64,000 nucleotides of DNA from an uncultured Clostridia bacterium (lineage in GTDB: Bacteria; Bacillota; Clostridia; TANB77; CAG-465), in contig CAKPEI010000002.1 in NCBI GenBank assembly GCA_934149365.1, positions 124,001 to 188,000 on the forward strand, read 5' to 3'. Of the stretch, positions 52,606 through 61,538 are shown piece by piece; the first letter of the stretch is position 1; every line of letters starts with the position of its first letter. A model generated the notes under the pieces. It saw only the letters and a program-made list of their open reading frames with translations, was not told where the DNA came from and did not search any database. A program made the position numbers and the translations under genes.

Positions 52606-54384
52606 ATGATACTTGAAAGTTTCGCTATTGCTACTTTTGGTTTAACAGAATTTACTAAAACACAGCATTATAGCCTAGAAGAAGATAGTAAAGAAAAAAT
52701 ATTATCAGATGGATTATATCACTTTACTAGTAAAGATGCCGCAGAAAAAATAATGAAAGACGGTTTTCTTAGACCATCTAAAGGACGTATTAGAAATCAT
52801 ATGGGAAAAGATAAGGTGTATATGTTTGCAGGTATGCCTGATGTTGATAATTTTGCTAAAAATTTACCAGCAAAGTTAAACCCATTTATATCAGGGAATT
52901 TAGAATTTTCTGCAGTTAAAGTAAATCCGGATGAGCAAGAATTACACAAGTTTAAGGAAAGATTACAAGATAGCGCTATTGTATATGAAGGTAGATATGA
53001 TATAGGAAATAAAGGTAAAGCAGTAGACTTAGTAGTGGATATTGATAACTCAGGAAAATGCACGTTTAGAGAAAAAACAGAGGAAGAAATACAAAATGGC
53101 TATATGCCAAGTGAAGAATTGCTAAAGTATATAGAAGACCATAAGATATCTAAAAAATTTAGTGCTATAAGATTACTGGGAATGGAAGTTAAATTTGGAA
53201 TGTCTTCTATACCTAAAATGCCTAAGAGAGTATATAGAGATTTTAAAGATAAAGCACAAAGAAGAAAAGAAATAAAAGAATTTGAAAAATATTCATTTAG
53301 TATGAATATAAAAGATAGTGATGATGTAGAAAATTTATATAATGTAAATTGCGATAAGCTTGAATTTTATGGAGATAAGAAATTAAATAGAGTTAATATA
53401 GAAAAGATAAATAAGCAAACTGGTGAAAAGGAGTCATATAGATGTTATGCAGACGGCCACTTATTAAATTTGGGTGATGAAGCTGCAGCAATGTATATGC
53501 AAAAAATAGAAGAGGCAAGTCAAAATGGCATGTTGAACAAAATAAATGGAATTGACTATATAGGTCAGCCTATGTTAGATACAGAAGAAGGTCGTATAAC
53601 GATAGGTGTTGATGCTAAATTTAATGAAATGTTAAGGGAAAGAAATAGAGCAGAAGAACTTGGAAATATAACCAATAAGTCGTACGATATATTTAATACT
53701 AAAAAGAAAGAATATTATAGCAAACATCCTTTTAAGAGAATAATGGAAAAGCTAACTGGTAAGGCGCCTAAAAGACTAGAAAGCAGAGATAATATAGGAA
53801 AGTATACAAATAATAAATTAGACAAAGTCGCTATAGAAAATATAGAAACACGTGGGCAAGAAGATAATTCATTTATAGCTAGTAAAAAGTGTGAAATATC
53901 ATATAAAGAAGGAAGCGATTATACAGTATTTTTAGGAGATACAGTTGATTTGGATGGTAAACTTTTAAGAAAAATAATGATATCTGAAGAAAATTATTTA
54001 AATAAAAATGCTATGGATACAGTAAAACTTCCTCAAAATTACTATATTGAAGATTTTGATGTGGAAAGTGTAAATAAAAAAGATTTGGCTAAGCTTTTTT
54101 CTACATTAGGAAGAAATCAAAGAGAAGATAATATAAAAATAGAAAATAATGGTTTTGTTGGAACTTATTTAGGCGGAGTAAATATAGATAAAAAAGGCAA
54201 AGTTAAAGGAATGACTTATGATAGTACGTTAAAAGAAAAGTATGGTCAGAATATTAATATAGATAAAGAGGAAGATTCACTTGATATGTCTGAATACGTG
54301 AATGCAGAGGAAGTTATAAAAGAGAATTATTCTAAAGGAAATGAATCAAAAGAGATAGAAAAAAATATGGAAAAAGAATTGTAA
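52606..54384 (+). CDS. Large protein with ADP-ribosyltransferase-like N-terminal motif
   Basis: 592 residues from ATG 52606, which follows GGAGGG. Residues about 35-75 (LYHFTSKDAAEKIMKDGFLRP, then VYMFAGMP) follow the H-x-T/S...A-x-x-I-x-x-x-G pattern that opens ART-like folds such as DarT or KptA relatives. Catalytic residues cannot be confirmed by eye. The remainder is charged and without membrane segments, with a repeated KGKxKGMTYD / KKLNRVNIEK type of beta-turn. It lies between surface units 2 and 3 and could be a toxin-like or immunity-related gene, or unrelated cargo. There is no clear terminator before the unit 3 promoter. Confidence 0.5.
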   Translation: MILESFAIATFGLTEFTKTQHYSLEEDSKEKILSDGLYHFTSKDAAEKIMKDGFLRPSKGRIRNHMGKDKVYMFAGMPDVDNFAKNLPAKLNPFISGNLEFSAVKVNPDEQELHKFKERLQDSAIVYEGRYDIGNKGKAVDLVVDIDNSGKCTFREKTEEEIQNGYMPSEELLKYIEDHKISKKFSAIRLLGMEVKFGMSSIPKMPKRVYRDFKDKAQRRKEIKEFEKYSFSMNIKDSDDVENLYNVNCDKLEFYGDKKLNRVNIEKINKQTGEKESYRCYADGHLLNLGDEAAAMYMQKIEEASQNGMLNKINGIDYIGQPMLDTEEGRITIGVDAKFNEMLRERNRAEELGNITNKSYDIFNTKKKEYYSKHPFKRIMEKLTGKAPKRLESRDNIGKYTNNKLDKVAIENIETRGQEDNSFIASKKCEISYKEGSDYTVFLGDTVDLDGKLLRKIMISEENYLNKNAMDTVKLPQNYYIEDFDVESVNKKDLAKLFSTLGRNQREDNIKIENNGFVGTYLGGVNIDKKGKVKGMTYDSTLKEKYGQNINIDKEEDSLDMSEYVNAEEVIKENYSKGNESKEIEKNMEKEL

Positions 54385-54398
54385 AAACATAAAAAATA

Positions 54399-54427
54399 TT
54401 GACAGGTAAAAAAATATAATATAAAAT
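54399..54427 (+). promoter_or_regulatory. Promoter of leader unit 3
   Basis: TTGACA and TAAAAT with a 17-nt spacer, 38 nt before the leader ATG. Confidence 0.8.
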
Positions 54428-54465
54428 CAAATGTAGAGAATAAAAAACAAAGGAGTGAAAAAATA

Positions 54466-54537
<72 letters not shown>

Positions 54538-54558
54538 TATCTAGAAATAAACTAGATA
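54538..54558 (+). promoter_or_regulatory. Leader-internal hairpin, unit 3
   Basis: TATCTAG-7 nt-CTAGATA, a 7-bp stem of different sequence at the place of the AGCTAC hairpins of units 1 and 2. Confidence 0.5.
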
Positions 54559-54599
54559 GAGGTTTTTGCACTCAAAAAATAGATATATTAGATAAAATA

Positions 54600-54639
54600 A
54601 AGTTAGTTATACAGAGTAAAAAGTATAGCTAGCTTTTTT
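54600..54639 (+). terminator. Attenuator terminator, unit 3
   Basis: A 13-bp stem (AAGTTAGTTATAC/GTATAGCTAGCTT, two G-U pairs) with a 10-nt loop and six Ts. Confidence 0.85.
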
Positions 54640-54719
54640 GCGTTTAAAACAAGGTATAACCATTGCATTAAGCAATGTAAATATACAATATTAAGTTTTA
54701 TATGAAATGGGAGGTAAAA

Positions 54720-55670
54720 ATGATGAAAAACTTAAGAAAAAACAAAAGCGGAATATCACTGATAGTACTAGTAATAACAATAATAGTAATGATAATACTA
54801 GCCGCAGCAATAATATTATCGCTATCAAACAGTGGAATAATAGGAAAGGCGAATACTGGTAAGACAGAATATTCTTTAGCTAGCATAAGAGAAAAAATAG
54901 GACTTGAATTGTTAGAGCAAAAGCTTAATGATAATGTAAGCAAAGAAAACGTGGAAAGTGTACTATCAAAATATGGAGAAGTAACGTATGAAGATGAAGG
55001 AAAAAATATAATTAGGGGAGTTAAAGTAAAAGAATATGATAAAGAAATATTAATTTCAGAAATAGCAGAAGAATATGCACTTCCAAAGATAGAAGACTTT
55101 GAATATACGTTTGATTTTGAAATGGCGGCAAAGCAAATTCCGCTTGATCAAGGAAATTTGAATAAATCGAGTAATGTAGTTGCTGTGTCATATAAAAAAG
55201 GCGAAATAGAAACAGCATGGTTTACAGATAGTTTTTCAAAAAAAGGTCTTAAGCTTTGTTATAATAATTCTCCAAAAGAAACGGGTAAAAGAAATGTACA
55301 AAATGTAAACTTTAGTACATTAAAAATTGGATCTGGACAATTTTCAATGAGTGTAACAGGAAATATGACAGAGTGGACAAGTGAAACGTTGAAATGGAAT
55401 AAACCAATAACCAAGGAAATAATTTTGGAAAATACATCGTCTGAGGAAATGACTGGTAGTTACATAGTATATTTAGTGGGAAAAGATATAGAAGTAAGTG
55501 ATAATGTACAAAAGTGTTTAAAGATAAGAATAAAGGATGAAAATGGAAATCTTGTAAAAGTATTTTCACCTAGAGAAGTGTTTTCTGGAACTACACTTGT
55601 AACAGGAGTTATACAACCAGGTGAAACAGCCAAATATACCATAGAATTTGAATTACATTTTGATATATAA
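54720..55670 (+). CDS. Surface protein with prepilin-like N-terminus, unit 3
   Basis: 316 residues from ATG 54720 (GGGAGG upstream; ATG 54702 lacks a site). The N-terminus MMKNLRKNKSG-ISLIVLVITIIVM with a long hydrophobic helix is nearly the same as in unit 2, again without Glu at mature position 5, followed by a helical spine (GKTEYSLASIREKIGLELLEQK). The C-terminal half (about 145-316) is a beta domain with an IQPGETAKYTIEFEL end, of the kind found in immunoglobulin-like or TasA-like surface proteins; this is an impression. Its mRNA leader contains a CATTGC/GCAATG hairpin. Confidence 0.75.
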   Translation: MMKNLRKNKSGISLIVLVITIIVMIILAAAIILSLSNSGIIGKANTGKTEYSLASIREKIGLELLEQKLNDNVSKENVESVLSKYGEVTYEDEGKNIIRGVKVKEYDKEILISEIAEEYALPKIEDFEYTFDFEMAAKQIPLDQGNLNKSSNVVAVSYKKGEIETAWFTDSFSKKGLKLCYNNSPKETGKRNVQNVNFSTLKIGSGQFSMSVTGNMTEWTSETLKWNKPITKEIILENTSSEEMTGSYIVYLVGKDIEVSDNVQKCLKIRIKDENGNLVKVFSPREVFSGTTLVTGVIQPGETAKYTIEFELHFDI

Positions 55671-55685
55671 AATTTTAAATGAGAG

Positions 55686-55716
55686 GAAGCAAGTTACACT
55701 TACTTGTTTCTTTTTA
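55686..55716 (+). terminator. Intrinsic terminator after surface protein 3
   Basis: A 9-bp stem (GAAGCAAGT/ACTTGTTTC, one G-U pair) followed by TTTTT. Confidence 0.7.
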
Positions 55717-55756
55717 TTGCATATAAATGAACTGTAATAAAAATGTAATATAAATA

Positions 55757-55865
55757 GTATTGAAAAAAGTAATTGCATAGGTAAATTAAAAATTGGTCAA
55801 AGGAATGCTTTGAGAATTGAATTTAAATTTATTGGATATATTGAATATCAAGAAGATAAGTAGAA
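55757..55865 (+). other. Possible decayed remnant of a fourth unit
   Basis: The 55671-55997 gap holds a GTATTGAAAAAAG sequence identical to the -35 region of unit 2, followed by GGTAAATT at nearly promoter spacing. A TTG-initiated frame of 33 codons (through 55863) has no ribosome-binding site. A hairpin-like AGGATAA...TTATCCT follows near 55872, and the next gene's promoter (TTGCAT-18-TATAAT) is at 55937-55966. Confidence 0.25.
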
Positions 55866-55997
55866 AAAAGAGGATAAGCAGATTTAATTTGTTTATCCTA
55901 TTTGATATATAATATCAAATATAGTTACATTTGCTCTTGCATAATCTATGACATTAATAGTATAATTATTGTGTACTAAAGACTTGAGGTGAAACGT

Positions 55998-57095
55998 ATG
56001 AAACTAGAGGAATTAACATTAAAAGAAAGAATAGGGCAAATGTTCATGGTTGGTATGCCAGGAACAGAAATTGATGATATAACTAGAGAACTTATAACTA
56101 AGTATAAAGTAGGGGGAATTATACTTTACAGAAAAAATATACTTAGTTTAGAACATTTTGTTCATTTGTTAAATAGTTTAAGAGAATTAAATAAAGGAAA
56201 TAAAGTACCTCTAATTATAGGGATAGACCAAGAGGGTGGAAGAGTAAATAGAATGCCTAGCAAGATAAATAATCTTGCTAATGCTAAACTTATTGCAAAT
56301 GTTGGTGGCCCAGATTTATGTTATAAATCAGGTAAAGTACTTGGAGAAATGTTAAAAGAATTTAATATAAATATGAACTTTGCACCTGTACTTGATATAG
56401 GTGGCTTTAGAGATAGTCATCCACTTGGAAATAGATGCCTTGGAGAAAATGCGGAAGAGGTATCAAAAAATGGTATAGCATTAATGAATGGCATAAAATA
56501 CCACAATGTAATATCTACAATAAAACATTTTCCTGGCCACGGAGCAAGTAAAATAGATTCTCATGTATTTATGCCTACTGTGTATAAAAGTGTAAAAAGA
56601 TTAAAAACAGAAGATATGCTTCCTTTTATAAATGCTATAAAATCTGGAGCAGATAGCATAATGGTAGGACATCTTTTAATAGCAGATGTTAATTCTATAT
56701 ATCCTGCATCCTTATCTGATAGAGTAATTACTAAAATATTGAGAAAAGATTTAGGATATAATGGGCTAGTAGTAACAGATGATTTATCTATGAAAGGAAT
56801 TACTTTCCTATTTGGAATAACACATGCGACAATGAAAGCAATTACAGCTGGGGCAGATATTGTGATGATAAATAAAGAACACAAGAGCAAAATAAGAATA
56901 ATGAATAATCTGTTTAAGATATGTAAGAAAAACACAAGATTTACTAGTACTAGAATAAATGAAAGCGTTAGAAGAATATTAGAAATGAAAGAAAAATATG
57001 AAATAGAAGATAAAATAATAACGGAATATAATATTGATAGAATAAATGAAGAAGTAGAAGAAATAAATAACATAGCAAGAGGAAATATTGAATAA
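55998..57095 (+). CDS. nagZ: Glycoside hydrolase family 3 beta-N-acetylhexosaminidase (NagZ-like)
   Basis: 365 residues, the single-domain GH3 layout. The family opening (LKERIGQMFMVGMPG), the IGIDQEGGRVNR substrate-binding strand and the NagZ motif KHFPGHG-x5-DSH are present, with the catalytic Asp in VVTDDLSMKG. Such enzymes remove GlcNAc from peptidoglycan fragments during cell-wall recycling. No signal peptide is seen, so it acts in the cytoplasm. The start at ATG 55998 is spaced from GAGGTG; GTG 55989 lies within the site. Confidence 0.88.
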   Translation: MKLEELTLKERIGQMFMVGMPGTEIDDITRELITKYKVGGIILYRKNILSLEHFVHLLNSLRELNKGNKVPLIIGIDQEGGRVNRMPSKINNLANAKLIANVGGPDLCYKSGKVLGEMLKEFNINMNFAPVLDIGGFRDSHPLGNRCLGENAEEVSKNGIALMNGIKYHNVISTIKHFPGHGASKIDSHVFMPTVYKSVKRLKTEDMLPFINAIKSGADSIMVGHLLIADVNSIYPASLSDRVITKILRKDLGYNGLVVTDDLSMKGITFLFGITHATMKAITAGADIVMINKEHKSKIRIMNNLFKICKKNTRFTSTRINESVRRILEMKEKYEIEDKIITEYNIDRINEEVEEINNIARGNIE

Positions 57096-57105
57096 ATTGA
57101 AGTTT

Positions 57106-57133
57106 GGCTGCTTTATAGCAGCTTTACTTTTTT
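57106..57133 (+). terminator. Intrinsic terminator after nagZ
   Basis: A GCTGCT/AGCAGC stem with a TTAT loop and a T-rich tail. A second hairpin (AGCAAGGAA/TTCCTTGCT, 57144-57169) follows and has its T run on the minus strand. Confidence 0.7.
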
Positions 57134-57332
57134 GCATAAAAAAAGCAAGGAACTATATAATTCCTTGCTAAACAAAAGTAAAATATATATTGAAAAGAGT
57201 GTTTATGAAAATGGGTGTTTTGTATTGTAAATACAAATATATTATAGTAGAATAGATGAGAGAAAAATGTAGAAGTTTGGAAGTAAAGCTTAAAAATAAC
57301 ATAAAGTTTTGTCGAAAGGAAATTGTGGTTAA

Positions 57333-58646
57333 ATGGTAGTTAATATAATAGGGGCAGGACTAGCCGGCTCAGAGTGTGCAAATATAATTGCTAAGAATGG
57401 TATAAATGTAAGATTATATGAAATGAAACCAAACAAAAAAAGTGCTGCTCACGTAAGCAATAATTTTGGAGAACTTGTTTGTAGTAATTCATTAAAATCG
57501 AATAGTATTACTAATGCTTGTGGACTTTTAAAAGAAGAGATGAGAAGATTAGGAAGTTTAGTTATAAAGGCAGCAGATGTAACTAAAGTTGAAGCAGGAC
57601 AGGCTTTAGCTGTAAATAGAGATGATTTTTCTAGTTATATAACTGAAGAAATAAAGAAAAATAGTTTAATTGAAATAGTAAGTAAAGAAATAGTAGACTT
57701 AAATGAATTTGAAAAAGATGATATAGTTGTTATTGCAACAGGCCCTCTTACAAGTGATAGTTTATCTAAAACTATTAATTCATATATTGGTCAAGATGAG
57801 TTGTATTTTTATGATGCTGCAGCTCCAATAGTTACCAAAGAGAGTTTAGACATGGAAAAAGTGTATAAAAAAGATAGGTACGGTGAACTTGGAAAAGGAG
57901 ATTATTTAAATGCTTCTATGAGTGAGGAAGAGTACAATACTTTTTATGATTTACTAGTAAATGCAGAGAGCGCGGATAGACATTCATTTGATAAATTAGA
58001 ATTCTTCGAAGGATGTATGCCTATTGAAGAGATGGCAAGAAGAGGGAAACAAACTTTGGTTTTTGGACCATTAAAACCAGTTGGACTAAACAAAAATGAT
58101 GGTGAAAAACCTTTTGCAGTATTGCAACTTAGAGCAGAAAATAAAGAAGAAACGTTATATAATCTAGTTGGTTTCCAGACTAGTCTTAAGTTTAAAGAGC
58201 AGGAAAAAGTTTTTAGAAGTATTCCAGGGCTAGAAAATGCAGAGTTTGTTAGATATGGTGTAATGCACAGAAATACATATATAAATGCACCTAAAATATT
58301 AAATGATAAATTTAATATGAAAGAAAGACCGAATATATATTTTGCAGGTCAAATATCAGGTGTAGAGGGATATGTAGAATCTGCTGCTTCTGGACTTATG
58401 GTAGGATATAACATAGTATGCAGAATAAAAAACAAAAAGATTAAATTTCCAAGCTATACAATGTTAGGAAGTTTGGCTAAACATGTTAGCATGGAAAATA
58501 AGGACTATCAGCCAATGAATGCTAATTTTGGAATAATTCAGCCATTAGATAAAAAAATAAAAGATAAAAAGTTGAAATATGAAATGTACGCAAAAAGAGC
58601 GTTGGAGAGTATAGAGGTGCAAAAAAATGAGTTTGAAAATTCTTGA
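57333..58646 (+). CDS. trmFO: Methylenetetrahydrofolate--tRNA-(uracil-5-)-methyltransferase TrmFO
   Basis: 437 residues. The FAD-binding opening (IIGAGLAGSECANIIAKNG), the family segment MKPNKKSAAHVSN and the ELVCSNSLKS Cys motif, plus FEGCMPIEEMARRGKQTL and GVEGYVESAASGL, identify TrmFO (Gid). It makes m5U54 in tRNA using methylenetetrahydrofolate and FADH2. It overlaps holA by 20 nt, so the two are translationally linked. Confidence 0.96.
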   Translation: MVVNIIGAGLAGSECANIIAKNGINVRLYEMKPNKKSAAHVSNNFGELVCSNSLKSNSITNACGLLKEEMRRLGSLVIKAADVTKVEAGQALAVNRDDFSSYITEEIKKNSLIEIVSKEIVDLNEFEKDDIVVIATGPLTSDSLSKTINSYIGQDELYFYDAAAPIVTKESLDMEKVYKKDRYGELGKGDYLNASMSEEEYNTFYDLLVNAESADRHSFDKLEFFEGCMPIEEMARRGKQTLVFGPLKPVGLNKNDGEKPFAVLQLRAENKEETLYNLVGFQTSLKFKEQEKVFRSIPGLENAEFVRYGVMHRNTYINAPKILNDKFNMKERPNIYFAGQISGVEGYVESAASGLMVGYNIVCRIKNKKIKFPSYTMLGSLAKHVSMENKDYQPMNANFGIIQPLDKKIKDKKLKYEMYAKRALESIEVQKNEFENS

Positions 58647-59580
58647 TGATAAAATAAAAAGCAAGGACGTATCAGGAGTATATTTATTTTATGGAGACGA
58701 AGAGTTTGACAAAGAAAGATATGAAGAAAAAATCAAGAAATGCTTTGATAATTTAGAAGTGGGAGTTAATCTATATATTTTAGATAAAACGAATATAGAT
58801 ATGCTTGCTGATTTGTGTGATTTAGTTTCTTTTTTAGGCTCTAAGAAATTAATAATAGTAAAAGAAACAGGTCTTAAATTTAATACAAGTATATTAGATA
58901 ATATAAATGAGGATACTACAATTATAATAGAGGAAAAAAGTGTAGATAAAAGAACAAGCGAATGGAAATATTTAAGTAAAAATCATATATGCATAGAATT
59001 TTCAAAATTAAACGATAAAGAAGCTGCACAGTATGTTATAAAAACATTAGGACTATATGGTATAAGGGTTACACCAGATGTTGCAGATTACATGATTGCA
59101 AGTTGTACATCTGATAAATTGTTATTAATAAATGAGTTTAAGAAAATAACAGCTTACTTAAATAGTGGCGATGAACTTACAAAAGATGTTATCGATTATA
59201 TATGTGTAAAAACCTTGAATGCGAAAGTGTTTGATATGCTTGATTTAGCAGTAAATAAAAAGCATGATAAAGCTACAAAGAAACTTAAAGAACTGTTAGA
59301 GCAAAAAGAGTCTGCTATAGGAATAAGCATAATGCTTTTCAAACAAGTTAAGCAAATGTATATGATAAAACTTTTAGAGCTAGACGGACACATTTCAAAC
59401 GTTGCAGAAACACTGGGAATACATCCTTTTGTGTATAGAAAGTTAAGTTATGCTGTTAAGAATTATACAATTGACGAACTTAGGAAAATATTACTTGAAA
59501 TTTCAGAGTATGATGAAAAAACTAAATTAGGTGAAATGGATATGGAAATTGGGCTAATTCAAATAGTCACGTCTATGTAA
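58627..59580 (+). CDS. holA: DNA polymerase III delta subunit
   Basis: 317 residues, typical for Firmicute HolA. The sequence opens VSGVYLFYGDEEF, has the first-domain strand FLGSKKLIIVKETG and, near the C-terminus, the RKLSYAVKNYTIDELRKILLEISEYDEKTKLG region with the L-x-D-x2-x-K-x-G end typical of the family. Delta opens the beta clamp within the clamp loader. The start lies inside trmFO. Confidence 0.9.
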   Translation: MSLKILDDKIKSKDVSGVYLFYGDEEFDKERYEEKIKKCFDNLEVGVNLYILDKTNIDMLADLCDLVSFLGSKKLIIVKETGLKFNTSILDNINEDTTIIIEEKSVDKRTSEWKYLSKNHICIEFSKLNDKEAAQYVIKTLGLYGIRVTPDVADYMIASCTSDKLLLINEFKKITAYLNSGDELTKDVIDYICVKTLNAKVFDMLDLAVNKKHDKATKKLKELLEQKESAIGISIMLFKQVKQMYMIKLLELDGHISNVAETLGIHPFVYRKLSYAVKNYTIDELRKILLEISEYDEKTKLGEMDMEIGLIQIVTSM

Positions 59581-59586
59581 TTGTTA

Positions 59587-59616
59587 GAATAAATTAAATA
59601 GCTTTTACTCATAATA
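59587..59616 (+). promoter_or_regulatory. Probable SigG/SigF-type promoter of gpr
   Basis: GAATA and CATAATA separated by 18 nt match the forespore consensus GHATR-18-CATnHTA. A forespore promoter is expected for gpr. Confidence 0.6.
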
Positions 59617-59636
59617 CATTAAAGAGGTGTATGTAT

Positions 59637-60620
59637 ATGAATAAAAGCTATTTGAATTTTAGAACAGATATGGCAGATGAAAGAGTTGATACGTATAAAA
59701 AGGTACATAATTTAAGTGAAATTGATGGAATAAAAGTAGATAGCAAGACAAATGGCAAAATATCTACAACAATAGTAGATGTACTTAATGATAATGGAAA
59801 AAACGCAGTGGGCAAAGAAATTGGAAAATATATAACTGTTGAGATGCAAGATGCACAGTATTTAGGTGAAGACGAGAAAGAAACTTTGATAAATGAACTA
59901 GCAGGAAATTTAGAAATTTTGGTAAATGGTGTGTTAAATGAAAAGAAAGAAATTTCTGTTTTAATAGTAGGACTTGGAAATGAATATGTTACGCCTGATG
60001 CTTTAGGACCTAAAGTGGTTTCATATGTGGATATAACAAGACATTTATTTAAATACGCTAAAGAGTATGTTGAACCAGGAACAAAAGAAATAAGTGGAAT
60101 ATCTCCTGGTGTGCTCGGAACTACTGGTATAGAAACAAGTGAAATAATAACTTCAATAGTAAATAAAATATCACCTATGCTCGTTATAGTTATAGATAGT
60201 TTGGCTTCAATGAGTGTGTCAAGAGTTGGAAAGACTATACAAATGTCAAATACAGGAATAACTCCTGGAGCGGGCGTAGATAATAAAAGAGAAGCATTAA
60301 ATAAAGAAACATTAGGTGTTCCCGTTATAGCGGTAGGAGTTCCTACAGTTGTGGATATGGCAACAATAACCAATGAAGCAATAGATAAACTTACTGATAG
60401 TATAAAAAGAGAAGCCACAGAATATAGCAATTATGGAGTAGATGTAAATAAGATAAAAGAAGTGTTTGAACTTTTTGAAAGAGATGGTAGATATGGTATG
60501 ATAGCAAATGCTTTAAATACAGAAAATTACATAGTTACTCCTAAAGAAATTGATGGCGTTATTTCTAAGATATCTGAAATAATAGCTAGTTCTATAAACA
60601 CAGCGTTAAGGCCAAAATAA
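59637..60620 (+). CDS. gpr: Germination protease GPR (peptidase A25)
   Basis: 327 residues. The N-terminal propeptide region FRTDMADERVD contains the RTD(L/M)A site characteristic of GPR autoprocessing. The core has VLIVGLGNEYVTPDALGPKV, then PGVLGTTGIETSEI and VIVIDSLAS. GPR degrades small acid-soluble spore proteins during germination. AAAGAGGTG is 7 nt from ATG 59637; ATG 59631 is too close. A forespore-type promoter precedes it. Confidence 0.95.
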   Translation: MNKSYLNFRTDMADERVDTYKKVHNLSEIDGIKVDSKTNGKISTTIVDVLNDNGKNAVGKEIGKYITVEMQDAQYLGEDEKETLINELAGNLEILVNGVLNEKKEISVLIVGLGNEYVTPDALGPKVVSYVDITRHLFKYAKEYVEPGTKEISGISPGVLGTTGIETSEIITSIVNKISPMLVIVIDSLASMSVSRVGKTIQMSNTGITPGAGVDNKREALNKETLGVPVIAVGVPTVVDMATITNEAIDKLTDSIKREATEYSNYGVDVNKIKEVFELFERDGRYGMIANALNTENYIVTPKEIDGVISKISEIIASSINTALRPK

Positions 60621-60622
60621 AA

Positions 60623-60650
60623 CATCGCTCCTAATTGGAGCGATGCTTTT
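60623..60650. terminator. Bidirectional terminator between gpr and the 60652 gene
   Basis: A 9-bp GC-rich stem (CATCGCTCC/GGAGCGATG) with a TAATT loop, then TTTT. Confidence 0.85.
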
Positions 60651-60651
60651 G

Positions 60652-61344
60652 TCATATAATTATGAAATAAATTGAGCTCGGGAACCCTTTTGTAGTAAAA
60701 TCTTTTCTGAAAAGTTGGAATGTTATACCCTCTACAAAATATATGCGGTTGTAACCTAAAGCATGAAGCATAACATTACAGCCAGGGTAGAAATCATCAG
60801 AGTCCCAAACAAGTCTTTCCATACCGCGATATGCCGAGATAGTTGAAGTGTTTTTCTTAAGTTTTACGTATGTGTCTTCTGTTAAGAAAAACAGTGAGTT
60901 GTTAAATTCGGGAATATCAGTCATAATGCAATCAATAGGAGAAGCATTTCCATCAGCAATAAGTGTGTTGACTGAAACTTCGTTTGGAGCGAATTCATCA
61001 TCATAAGTGATAAATAATATTTCGTCGGGAATGTAACAGTCATTACGATGGAAATAATTCATTTCTTTTGCACACAAGTACTCCAGAAATACCCAATCTG
61101 ATGCATATAGCTGTATAAAAGAAATACTTGCTACTCCGTCATCAGTAAATTGAATAAAATTTTTGGCCGCCGGCAAACTTAAATCTTCACTTGATAGGTA
61201 AGAAGTATCGATTACACTTTTATAGCAATCGTTACTTAAAAAAATCATTGTGCCTTTTTTCAAACAAAAGTAAGGCAACATCTTTAAAATACTTTTTTCC
61301 TCCCGCGGAACTACATGGGTTGATACTTTAATCATAGAAGCCAT
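60652..61344 (-). CDS. Orphan soluble protein
   Basis: 230 residues, unrecognised. It reads as an alpha/beta protein (MIKVSTHVVPREEKSILKML, then GTMIFLSNDCYKSVID), with several Cys and acidic loops (ITYDDEFAPNE) and a DSDDFYPGCNVMLHALGYNR region near the end. No membrane helices are present. AGGAGG precedes the ATG on the minus strand. Codon use (ATC, GGC, CGC, GAC) is clearly less AT-biased than in gpr next door, as in the other solitary orphans of this window. Confidence 0.65.
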   Translation of the reverse strand: MASMIKVSTHVVPREEKSILKMLPYFCLKKGTMIFLSNDCYKSVIDTSYLSSEDLSLPAAKNFIQFTDDGVASISFIQLYASDWVFLEYLCAKEMNYFHRNDCYIPDEILFITYDDEFAPNEVSVNTLIADGNASPIDCIMTDIPEFNNSLFFLTEDTYVKLKKNTSTISAYRGMERLVWDSDDFYPGCNVMLHALGYNRIYFVEGITFQLFRKDFTTKGFPSSIYFIII

Positions 61345-61538
61345 AGTTAAACCTCCTTATTAATTAATATAGAGCCTGAATTTGTCACAGGCTCATTATA
61401 GCATAGGTGGGTGCATAAATGCAATATATTGAGGGTTAAATTGAAATATGTATATTGAAAAAGCATGATAAATATTATACAATATAGTAAAACTTAAACA
61501 GGGGATGATAAGCTGCTTAAGTGGTTAGGAGGAAAGGT

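Noticed and set aside
59648..60430. Long minus-strand frame opposite gpr (260 codons)
   Set aside because: It mirrors the codon bias of gpr on the opposite strand, has no start signals, and gpr is certain.
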